Source: Urechis unicinctus (lineage: Eukaryota > Annelida > Polychaeta > Xenopneusta > Urechidae). From it: 64,000 nt of DNA. A model generated the notes under the pieces. That model did not search any database. It saw nothing but the letters and a program-made list of their open reading frames with translations, and was not told where the DNA came from. Where the stretch lies: positions 5,506,795 to 5,570,794 of the forward strand of contig CM067351.1 in the NCBI GenBank assembly GCA_034190875.2, given 5' to 3'. Positions 21,724 through 36,009 of this stretch are shown here, piece by piece; position 1 is the first letter of the stretch, and the number at the start of each line of letters is the position of its first letter. Both the position numbers and the translations under genes were made by a program.

Positions 21724-23766
21724 ATGAAACCCCCTTTAGAGTCGTGGAATTGTATAGTAACTATGACCCACAATACGCGAGCATGTAATGCCCAAAACGT
21801 TCATGTTACAATTCACGGTTTTAAGCCGCCTTACCCATGCTCTAAGGTTGCACTCCAAGCACTTGAAAGGCTTAATGAATTTGACCATACATACAAGGAG
21901 ATATTTGCTAGATTAAGGGCTGGGGTGGCACGCAAAACAGCCCCAGTCCCCGTGCCATGCAGACCAGTCCCCGCGCCACGCAGACCAGTTCCTGCCCCAT
22001 GCAAAGCAACAGCCCCCACACCACGTCCTGCCTTCAAGAAGACTAAGTGGGCTGTTAAATACTATTTGCGTGGATGGGTGATGAACGTTCCTGAGTCTCA
22101 CCCCCTTGGCTTGGACCTTATGTTGTTCTTTAAGGGTATGCATCGGAAGATGCATAAAGTTTTGACTGGTGAGCTGGAAGAGCTTGGTGGAATCAAGTGT
22201 CAGTTTGCTCTTAAGGTAAGACTCTGCAAGCACGCCAATGATGGCAGCACTGAGTATGTTGAGCCTGTATTGCGTAATGAGCAGCAGGTGGTTCTCTCCT
22301 CAGAAGACCTAGACGATGCGCTGGACCAATGTAACGCTAATATCCAAGAGCGGTTGGAGAAGTGGACCAATAGAGGTTCAGGTTGGGAATTTGAGTCGGT
22401 CACAACTCTGTGGATTGATATTGCCAACTACCAGCCATTGAAAGGTGGCACCTACCTGAAACTGCCGAGAAAGCTGGCGGTAACGAAGGCAATTAGAACG
22501 TAAAAAACACAAACTACCCATTCTACATTCTATATTCCTGGTTTATGCATAAACCTCATGCTGATAGAGGAGGACGGCCAGTTTCATTACACGCAGATCG
22601 AATATCTGAACCGCCTGCTCTATGATCAGAGTAAGCATAAAGAGCGCGAGTTCTTCTGCAAGCGATGCTTGCATGGTTATACTGGGGAGAAACTGCTCAA
22701 CGAGCACAGACCCGAGTGCATGGGGATAGGGCAAACTGCCGTACGAGTAGACATGTCCGAGGAAGGGAAAAACATCCTTTCCTTTCATAACTGGCAGAAA
22801 CAACTCCCCGCTCCATTCTGTATCTACACCGATTTTGAGACACTGACTGTTAAACTTCCTGGCGCTGCACTTGATGCTTCGAAGAGCAACACGCAGAGGA
22901 CGCAGGAACATGAGCCATGTGGTTATGGCTATGTGGTTGTTCGGTGTGACGGTAAGACCGAACCCCCTGTGGTTTACAGAGGAAGCGATGCTGTGGAGAA
23001 GTTCTTACATGCTATGCAGCAGGAGGAGCAAAAGATCAAAGCAGATCTATCAAAGCCTGTCCCCATGCGCATGACGCGAGAGGAGAAAAGAGTGCAAAAG
23101 GGAGCAACCCATTGTCATGTGTGCAACAAAGAAATAGGCTGGGACTCTGTTCGCGACCATTGTCATGTAATAGGTAACTACAGGGGAGCCGCATAAGGTA
23201 TGCAATTTGAAGCTGGGGTTGAGTCCCAAGACAACACCCGTACCTGTGGTCTTCCACAATCTATGGGGATATGAATCCCACCTATTGATGCAAGCCATGA
23301 GCAACGTGGAGGGGAACATCAACTGTATCCCCAATAACATGGAGAAGTATATTTCCCTGTCACTTGGAGAGTTGCGCTTCATTGACAGTGCACAGTTCTT
23401 CCTGGCCTCGCTCGATAAGCTGGTGTCTGCTAACAACCCAGATGCCTTTGCTGTGACGGCGGAATATGAGCCAGATGAAACGAAGCGGCGCTTGTTGCTG
23501 CGTAAGGGAGTGTACCCCTACGAGTTCATGGATGGCTGGGATAAGTTTGATGCTCCACTGCCGCCGATCTATGAGTTATACAGCAAGTTCTCTGAGCAGG
23601 GGATATCTGCTGCAGACTATACCCATGCACAGAAAGTATAAAATACACAAAATATACGGGCTTCACGTGAATAAGGTGTCTCTCTCCCCCTTTGACTCAA
23701 AGCGGTGGATAGCTGAGAACGGTGTCGACACCCTAGCCTATGGTCACAATAGTTTACCAACAAACT
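21724..23766 (+). pseudogene. Protein-primed-type family B DNA polymerase, broken and internally deleted
   Basis: Relic of the replicative polymerase of a virus-like DNA transposon. The N-terminal part (21724-22503) contains a Pro/Ala-rich linker, and near its end the YQPLKG...LPRKLA motif that precedes the polymerase core in such proteins. A TAA at 22501-22503 interrupts it. The same frame continues with a zinc-like CKRC...H...C segment, the exonuclease motif YTDFET (near 22830) and an endonuclease-VII-like CHVCNK...DHCH...NYRG cluster. A small deletion near 23192 shifts the frame, which resumes with FHNLWGYESHLL (exonuclease region). After 23641 the reading jumps to a piece resembling the extreme C-terminus (NKVSLSPFD...TLAYGH, frame ending 23766). 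The palm motifs A-C are absent, so no polymerase activity is possible. Confidence 0.8.
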
Positions 23767-23770
23767 AGCC

Positions 23771-23858
23771 CCTCGGCCTCGTTTGGGGGTCGGGTCTGAG
23801 GCGCTCGTGGGTGTGTAAGAAATTTGCCTCGGCCCCGTTTGGGGGTCGGGTCTGAGGC
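23771..23858. repeat. Two 32-bp direct repeats inside the right end
   Basis: CCTCGGCCTCGTTTGGGGGT and what follows (23771-23802) recurs at 23827-23858 with one change. The inner copy also matches the inverted segment at about 20698-20730, so part of the terminal repeat was duplicated on the right side. Confidence 0.85.
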
Positions 23859-23977
23859 ACCTTTCTCTTACTTATGGTGGGCAAAAAATTGTGTATAAGC
23901 TGCCAGGGGTCAGTAGTATATGTAGGGGAGGTAGGTGTGCCAGTACCCCCACTATACATACTAGTTTTTTTACTACT
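23820..23977 (-). repeat. Right terminal inverted repeat
   Basis: Reverse complement of the left repeat, with the same GTGGGGGTACTGGCACACCT core. It has a short T-rich insertion near the tip (23964-23971) and several substitutions, so the two ends have diverged since insertion or are not kept identical. Confidence 0.88.
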
Positions 23978-23982
23978 GTTAT
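23978..23982. other. Target-site duplication, right (GTTAT)
   Basis: Second copy of GTTAT, directly after the element tip CTACT. The sequence CATTTATTTCCACGATG that follows continues the pre-insertion locus as seen in the two empty paralogues. Confidence 0.8.
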
Positions 23983-23984
23983 CA

Positions 23985-23990
23985 TTTATT
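23985..23990 (-). terminator. Poly(A) signal of calmodulin-like gene B0
   Basis: TTTATT on the plus strand reads AATAAA on the minus strand, 63 bp past the stop codon of gene B0. The same hexamer is present at the same distance in B1 (near 35942) and B2 (near 44431). The element insertion at 23977 left it intact. Confidence 0.6.
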
Positions 23991-24052
23991 TCCACGATGT
24001 AAATATATCACTGCATTAATTATCGTTTATATTTACCTTAGAGAGTGTCATT

Positions 24053-28450
<4,398 letters not shown>

Positions 28451-29209
28451 GTTAAAATCCGCCGCTGAATGTGAAACCTATGTTGGTGATGTCGACTGAG
28501 TCCGTACCACTGTCGCATGTGAGCTTTCAACACGGACTGAATCATTTAACTCGCCCTACTCAGATATCGTAATTCCTAATGGAGTAATCCTCAGTGGATC
28601 ACATAGGGCGGTCCCGTCGCATAGCAGGGGTACCCTATTGTCAACAATAACTGTTGTGAGTGTGTTATGTGTGCTAAGTAGATTTCCATGCCCCAAAGTG
28701 CGCACAGTGGAAGTAAATAGTTCATCGTTCTTTTGGCCAGCAAAGTGCTGTCGACATGATGCGAAACGTTATCAACATACGCAGGATTTATGGTGAGAAA
28801 ACAGCCCTATCGACAGCTGGCCATGTGCTATTTATAGAGAAATAATTGACGTTTTCTGTGATGATCTTGTCCCTGAATGTGGTTCTCACTGCAGAAACCC
28901 AATGAGTCATCAGGTTATAGCCCATGCAGGTTCGATCCCAAGGTGTGAAAGACCGACTGGTAACTCGTGACTCGAATGATCAACTTAAATTGGGGTCCCA
29001 TCTCTGAAAAGGAATGCACCTTGTCCGATGACTCCATCGTATCGTGTTGGACCTTCGTCCTAGCTGCGTGGGTTTCAAAGCCGGTCTGGGTCAACGGGTC
29101 ATTGACACTTATGTAGTTAGAGGGAGCTCTCTGAATATCTCGATCACCCTCATCCATCACCGTGATGTCACCTTGTGAAAGACAATGAGACCAACGGCTA
29201 CGCAAGCAT

Positions 29210-29800
29210 AACTTCCGGCTATCTGCATCTACATAATAACACAGCCATATATTGAACGCTTCTTGGCGATAGTATGCTAAGTAAATGTTTCAGCACGAAT
29301 TCAGTTGGTTTACCTACCCGAAATATGTATTAACAAAGTAGGTAGGCGCCGATCTTCCTGGTAAGACGTTTTACAGTAAGTGGTTACTTATAATCCGTTT
29401 GGTATCGGACAGATAATGGCTGGTAGCAATTAAGATCAGCTCATATAATCGAGACTGTTGGGCCCAACCGAGCCGTGTTTGGAAATGGTCCGATGGATTG
29501 TTTCAATAACTCAATTATCATTGCTTCGATTCTTAATGATAATATAGAACATCTGCATAGGAGAAGGTAATGTCGTGAGAGTCGTCAAAATGTGCCCAGT
29601 TACAATTTAATTTATATTTTACCACCTAAAACATACTTTGGTCACAGCCTAAGTGATCTCAACACCCAGTCCGGCCCCAAACCAACCCCGATAGAGAAGC
29701 AAAATGTTGCTTCAGTTGTTTGGCAATTCATGTCCCACCACATCGGCTAATTTACTCACCGACACAATGTTTTGATCGGCCGCGAAATGTGCCCAGTTGG
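29210..29800. repeat. Partial tandem duplicate of the exon-1 region with a dead exon 1
   Basis: Repeats 27820-28460 in the same orientation. The nine bases aligned to the first coding exon (29760-29768) read ATT GTG TCG on the minus strand, so the start codon is lost while the GTGAGT donor is kept. Confidence 0.8.
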
Positions 29801-30030
29801 AGGTCTTATTTTGATTTTCAATTCAGCACTTGCGGTTACTTTGCCCCTGACGAAGGGCTGATGATCAATGAACTTCCGAGTGCAGCAAACTTGCTAATCG
29901 GCTAAAATAGTGTTTGGACTCGAATAAAGTACGTCTTTGGGTGCATGGCAAGTGTTGGGGCGGATGGTTTTGTTAGTTAGAATGACGTGTTCTCAATGGA
30001 CATGGGGCGGGACAGGCTCATAAACGGGAC

Positions 30031-30610
30031 TTAAAGAGACTGTTCAGCCCCATATAAGGCAACCAGGGATCATTTCGTTATAACATTACTACGTTTAACG
30101 CAGACGTTAGTAATGCCGTCTTGTAATTTGTGCCGCAAAGTTTACATGATGAAAAATTATGTTCATAAGTTTTTAACATTATTATTTGACTGGAAATATT
30201 CATGATCTATTGTGGAAATGTGTTTTATTCAGTTAAGTCGTTCCATCGATAACGGTGCCTCCCTAAAACCATGAAACACGCGAATGTTAGCTGTAAATCA
30301 TAACGCGCTCTGAATTTACCTCGCTATCGATGTGTATACTTCCGCTTTGGTAACATTATGTACATTTCATCAAATCTTCACTCATTCAAGTTATGGGCAT
30401 CTTTGAGCACACATTAGACCGACAAGCAGGAAGGGAAATGACCGTCAACATATATGGCGACAGCCGAAGTAATGATCTATTTTCTGAGACCACAACGCCG
30501 CGTAGCGACTGAAAGTCTGAAAACTTAAAACTTTTGGTTTTCAAGGTGCGGTTGCCAAGCAGCTTGCTAGGCAACCTCTTTCCAAATATGGGGCTCAACA
30601 GTCTCTTTAA
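30031..30610. mobile_element. 580-bp TIR element with TTAA ends
   Basis: TTAAAGAGACTGTTCAGCCC at the left faces TTAAAGAGACTGTTGAGCCC read inward from the right. Inverted repeats continue through CCATAT. TTAA at both tips would suit a piggyBac-like target duplication, but could also be part of the repeat. It encodes nothing recognisable, so it is a MITE. Related pieces lie at 27050-27645, 39470-39600 and 47960-48090. Confidence 0.75.
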
Positions 30611-31609
30611 TTATGATGGTCGAGGCGAGATTTTTGGGAGCTGGTTGCGAAATCGCTGTCCCCCTTGGGTTTATGTTTACATAGAAGATAGCGGCCAGCG
30701 CACCACTATCGCCACTCTCCATGGCAGACATGTTTGATGCTTCGCGAACATAACATCTCTGCAATAGTTAACGGAGCGCATGCGATTTGACCCGGCTTTG
30801 ACCAATTACCGGGCGATAGTACAGCCAAACATAAACAAACATGAATGTCGGAAATGGAGCTTATCGGGGGGAAGCTAGGAAGTAAAGCTTCTGTGGGAAA
30901 TAAAGCTGTGTTTACTGCCCACAAAGGAAGCATTTTGATGTCGTTGATTATCAACGTTCTTTGCTTTATACGCTGTAGTTATTTAGGTTATATAACCAAG
31001 GCTCTGCAGTCACAAGTATTAAATTTTGGCATATCTTATTCTCACATTAGCAGTCTAAGTTTTCTTGGTGGTATGTCTTTTTATTTTTTCCATAAAACAT
31101 GTGGACTCCCATCGGGAGGGTGGTGGTGGGGGGGGGGGAGCAAATCTGGGAGCAAATGGTATATCAGGCTTTTCCCATACCCCGTTGGTAGATTAGCAAC
31201 AACGTCTTTTCCCAAGAACAACATTTCCAAACACTCTCATTGCTTGTCTGTCATTTCCTATCCCGGCTTGTAACACTTTATTGCTTTTTTCTGTTGATTT
31301 TAGATAGCAAATTCGTTTTCACATCTGGCTGCCGCCATTTGTAAAAACACTTGACGGCCATGAAACGTTCGTGGAACTATTTTTTCTGATGAATGCCTCA
31401 TTTTCGACCTGCTGAAAAGTTTTCCATAACAAAATGTATATTATTCATCAAATCGAACACACTAGAAAATATTTTTGTAACATTTGACAGTTAATAATTC
31501 GTATAAATATTTCGTCGCATAATGGCCCGAATTTGCCCAAAGCGATCTTTTGGGGTAGAGGCGAATCCTAGCCTGCTCAGAAGCAAATGCGCCAGGAGAT
31601 CGCACTATC
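30611..31609. other. Single-copy interval before the tandem array
   Basis: Contains a 142-codon plus-strand frame (30845-31273) with a hydrophobic middle and a Gly/Trp low-complexity patch from a G-rich run near 31120; I do not recognise it. On the minus strand at about 30670-30740 a short frame beginning MSAMESGDSGALAAIFY ends near a GTAAAC. Its first bases resemble GCGTCAAACATATCTGCCAT at 49265. Confidence 0.35.
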
Positions 31610-32239
31610 GCATGGGAGTTTTCAAGGGGACTGACTCGTTTGACCCGCAACACAAATATCACAGTCGCTAATGAAGAAATTCTCAGTGGATCATTAGGGG
31701 CAAACCCGTCGAATATAGCTGGGATACTCCATTGTACACAATAACTGTTGTATGTGTGTTGTGTTTACTAGGTCCATGTTCATGCCACAACATGCGCACG
31801 GTGGAAGTAATTAGTTCGTCGGTTTGTAGAGAAGTAATTGACGTTCTCGGTTTTGCTCTGGCCCGTTATGATCTCGTTATGATCTGGCCCGTGATGATTT
31901 AGCCGGTGAATGTGGTTCTAACTGAAGAAACTCAAATGTGTTATCGGGTTATAGCTCGGTAAAGCGGTCCCAACTGTGAAAGAGGATTCACCCGGCCCTC
32001 AATCGTATCGACCTTCGTCCCGGCGGCGTGGGTTACGCAGTCCGGTCTGGGCAATGGGTTACTGGTACTTATGCAGTTAAAGGGAGCTCTCCGAGTATCT
32101 CAATTGTCCTCGTCCATAACCGTGATTTCACCTTGTTGCCGAAAGTGATAGAAAACTCCAATATTACCATTACCACAGCTCAGGTCATTTTCTATATTGC
32201 AGTGTACATTTTTATATTTGAAGTCCCCGTGATAACACC

Positions 32240-32465
32240 TCCTAGACCGATCTCCTTGCGCATCGCCTTATCTGCCATGGAGATAAGGATGGCAAGAAAA
32301 TATCTGAAGCACTCCTATGTGCAAACACAACCCACCCGCTTTCCCAAAGCCATCCCAATAGCAATCCATTTTCCTCTTCCACTCGAGCGAGCCTTATTTC
32401 CATCTTCTTGTTTCGACTACATCAACGAAAGTGAAAATTGACATTTTCTATGGCTAGGTAAGAGC
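32240..32465 (+). other. Possible leader exon of unknown gene (unit 1)
   Basis: An open stretch from ATG near 32261 runs through MARKYLKHSYVQTQ... toward a GT donor (GGTAAGAGC, about 32456). In unit 1 an extra A near 32435 closes the frame; in unit 2 (40741-40940) it stays open into GGCAAG followed by GTAAGA. No family recognised and no partner exon proven. Confidence 0.25.
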
Positions 32466-32599
32466 AAGGAGTGTCTGCCTCGGCGAGATCGCCACGAGAT
32501 CTGTGTCTCGCTCACATTTCAGTTCGGCAAGTTGAGGCGTTGGCAGCAGTGCAAGAAACTTCATTTTCTTTTTCGAAAACTTTCACCAGCATCACCAAA

Positions 32600-34480
32600 C
32601 CTGATGGATTTGCCCGACGAGGTTATTAATTATATATCAATAAACACGCTGGTTATCATAGTTTCCTTTTTTGGGTAATCAATATGCTTTATTCGATTAA
32701 AGTTTGCAAGTGTTTATTCCGCTTCGAGAAGCCATATTTTAGGTTGGAACTTCGACATATATTTTTTAATCTCTTGAAATTTGTGCAATATTCACATTAA
32801 ATTATTCTTGATATTCGTTGAGTGAACAAAGACAAATCTAATGGTCACGTTTATTAAGCTTTTAAATACGTACTTTTTATTGTATTGAGCTAAATACGTG
32901 AGCGATAATACCTTGAATTCGAACAATTCGTCGAATCTCAAGCTTTCAGAATTTTTCAAATCAATCAAAAACTATGTTGTATTGTTTGACCAGATAACGG
33001 CACAAATGCCTTAACCAAACACCATCCATTATCAATAATTGTAAATTCCCTTATAGTTTACCTCCATATTGCATCCAAATACGACTTATATTTGTCAGTC
33101 CAATATGGCTGACAGTTGGCGATAATTTGGTGTTATTACTTACCGGTGGCATACTTATGTCAGAATACTTCTATGTGACTAACTATAACCTAGAATATTA
33201 GTCTAGTCCCAGCAAATTTGTACTCTGTTAGTTTTATTTCGCTGAATGATTATGGATAAATATTAGGTGTTGGTATCTGTGTCTGAGAAGATATTTTTAA
33301 TCTTTACATATCCAGTTCAATTATCATTATTATGTTTTGCCGGCAAAAACCTTTCCAGTTGGCAGGAAAAGGTCCAGGAAGGTTTTTTTTAAATCTGAGA
33401 AGTATCACTTCAAGATATCAGCTGACAGAAAGCGTTCCATTTCTGAACATGCCTATGCAGCTGAATGTGAAGAGTAAAAAAGGTAACAGTTTGTTGCCTG
33501 ACATTGTTGTTTTTGGGATAAAAAAACCAGATTTTTGTACCACTTATTAACTAAAAAGTTGAATTTATGAGCTCTATTTGTTAAATGATATAGATTGGCT
33601 TGTTCTATATGTTATTCTGTTTATATGTTTGTCATATCGAAGAGCAAATAAATAGTTCTCACTTTATCTCATTGTTTACATAAACCTACAGCTACTTTTT
33701 TTAGCATGAAGAAACATCCATTTGAACCCTGCACACAAATCACAGTTAATATGGTTCGAGTGTTTTTCTTAACCCCTTTGAACATTTCCTGGACACTTTC
33801 TCCAGCCTTTCATGGCGTCTTTTTAACAGTTATATCCACTGTCATGCGGACCAGATGTGCTCCGAGTAAATCAAAATGAACTCTCCAAGAGCGTCAGATT
33901 TGCGTCGCATGTCACCGAAACTCCTGGCATGCCAACGCGTTTCAATTCTCGCGCAAGTACTGGTATTTTACTTCAGACTCGGACAATGTGATGACAAGGC
34001 ACGTACAGGACATAGTTAATGATATTGTTTAATCGAGTTCATCGCCTGCTGTTGTTAACTCGTCAATTGACACTTGCAAATGTATCCATGCCATTTCGCC
34101 TATGTTCCTCGCGAACTCGGGTCAAGACCTCCGGTTTCCTCGCTGGCTCGCTTGATGTCGCAATACGAAGTACGGTTAGCGCCATCAAGCGCGAGCTTGT
34201 GAAAACACTCGCTGCCGAGGCACACGCGCGAGCGCCTCGGCGGCGACTTCAAAGGGCGTTGCCACTCCTTCTTTAGTTATATAACTCCTTGGTAAGAGTT
34301 AGATTAATATACCTCTTTTGTGACTCATTTTATGTTAAATATCTTTGTATATTTACATCCAGGAAATATGTGTCATCCCTTGAAAGCAGCATCAGTTTGT
34401 GGTGAGTGGGCGTTCTGGTGGTGGGTAAGACGTTGAAGTGAATCCCAATGAACATGGTGATCATTACTGCTATGCTTCTC
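32600..34480. other. Unit-specific sequence, no gene established
   Basis: Absent from copy 0. Contains a possible exon at 33352-33479 between CCTTTCCAG and GTAACAG, whose reading differs between units because a T run is 8 long here and 7 long at 41869-41876, and an Arg-rich plus-strand frame (34019-34276) with no known domain that is identical in both units. Confidence 0.4.
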
Positions 34481-34499
34481 AAGATCCAATGGGTTATAA

Positions 34500-35249
34500 T
34501 ATAAGTTAAATATTCTAATTACATGAATTTTAGAACTACCCTGTGTACTCACATCCAGCAGACTCTATGGTACCAGATGGGGAGAAGAGAAGCCATACAT
34601 CGTATGGTTGCTCGGCTGGGACTGCTCCATAACAAATTTCCCCCTCAGATAACACCTACAATGATTCAGGGATTTATATTCAACTGCATGTATGTGTCTG
34701 TTGAGGAACAGCTGATATCCCCTTTCGCTTTCAAATGATGCCACCCTGCTAGGAATCTATTTGCACGCTTGTGGTCGGTCAAATAAATAAATTAGACAGT
34801 AAGCCTCAGTATGCTCAGATGCATTTGACATGTCGGCCTGCCATGCAGAAAGTGTGAACCGGGATCTGGGAAATTGACTTGCTGACCCTTTATGCTAATA
34901 GTTCTTCGTTCATTGTAAATATTCTCACCATCATCATCCCCGACAAAGTCCACAATATTTTCAGTGCTGCAGGCATTTCTTACTAATTATACCAGCTCAG
35001 TTTTCTCGAGCAACGGATTCCCCTATCTTTGAGGAAAGTTTTCAGCTGGGGTTCTTTCCACTTAGTAGGAGACAGTGATGACATGGTGTAGCAACAGTCA
35101 CGCACGCTAACTTCGAAAAGATATCGGGTAAATACTAATGTTCTTGCAGAATACTCTCCAGGCGACTGGAAATGAATGTAGTTGGCAACATTTTGGAGCA
35201 CAATTTTATGATAATCTATGTGTTTGAGAAATGCTTCAAATGTGCTCAT
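34500..35249 (-). pseudogene. SAP/SWIM-type N-terminal half of a YqaJ-family transposon protein (unit 1)
   Basis: The minus-strand frame from 35249 holds a SAP-like helix pair: KWKEPQLKTFLKDRGIRCS, then after a one-base shift and a stop the remainder, ELV-LVRNA, ending in an acidic GDDD at a GTGAGA donor. Lower down (34740-34520), out of frame, lies a block like the region before a SWIM zinc finger: RGYQLFLNRHIHAVEY followed by a basic stretch. Such SAP-plus-SWIM modules precede YqaJ nuclease domains in animal mobile elements. No nuclease domain follows here. Lesions: a frameshift and nonsense near 34990, and a stop near 34565. Identification rests on motif pattern only; SAP is the better supported half. 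Confidence 0.5.
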
Positions 35250-36009
35250 TGCGACGTCCCAGCGTTCAGATGAACTTAAGAGAAGCTCAGAATACGCTTG
35301 ACACCTTCGACAACGTTTTGGTGCCCTTCACAGCTATAGAAACAAGCAACAAGAATGCACGCAACAAGGCAAGATATTTAAACAGCAACTGGTAAAGCGC
35401 GAACAAAGCGCTGACAGCTTGCCAGGCAGAGAAACATGTCCCAAGTTCCGGTCAAATTCGCTGTCCGCAACGGTGGCCCTCCTAGCGGCCGCAACGGGAA
35501 CCTGAGAATGTGAAGGCCCCTATTGTTTGGTCTCATCTCAGCTGTCACGTAATGAACGAGCTAACTTGATCGCAATCTCATTTCTTAAGTCACGCTCCAC
35601 ATGGAGAATATTGCAAGTTGACATGAGTAAGGACCCATGATAGAATTGGAGAAATGCATTTATTACCAAATAAAGTCAGCCACCAGGGCGACAGAGTTCA
35701 TTTCATCTATATACAGCAAACCGGAAGTTGTTCAAGCTCAAGCGCATACAACAAAATTGGCTAAGAATGCGACACATGGTATGTCAATATGAAGAGACGG
35801 TGATCGATGGAAAAAAAAGTTGAGATTGCCTGCTTCTCCGTTTCTTTGTGCTGAAGCAGATTAACACACCGTTAAAGATTGAAACATTATGTACACGGAG
35901 CAAATATATTATTAAGGGTTTGATAAATAAATAATTTATCATTTATTTCCACGATGTAAATATATCACTGCATTAATTATCGTTTATATTTACCTTAGAG
36001 AGTGTCATT

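Larger units (their letters stand above)
20596..23977. mobile_element. 3.38-kb TIR element with family B DNA polymerase relic
   Basis: A complete insertion bounded by terminal inverted repeats (both ends start AGTAGTA inward) and a 5-bp GTTAT duplication. It carries, left to right, a minus-strand Cys-rich ORF (21131-21385), a plus-strand Cys-rich ORF (21415-21675), and a broken polymerase (21724-23766). No integrase, capsid or packaging ATPase fits in it. The AG...CT termini and polymerase type resemble Polinton/Maverick and related virus-like elements, though Polintons usually make 6-bp duplications. I infer a non-autonomous derivative produced by internal deletion. It sits about 75 bp beyond the stop codon of calmodulin-like gene B0, directly past its poly(A) signal. 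Confidence 0.85.

Noticed and set aside
28915-28975. GGTTCGATCCC motif resembling a tRNA B box
   Set aside because: No acceptor-stem pairing and no A box at the right distance. Other copies of this repeat family have lost the motif, so it is neither a tRNA gene nor clearly a SINE.
34019-34276. 85-codon Arg/Leu-rich frame, identical in both tandem units (also 42509-42766)
   Set aside because: Identity only reflects the recent duplication. No domain, no splice partner, and codon content looks like GC-rich non-coding DNA.
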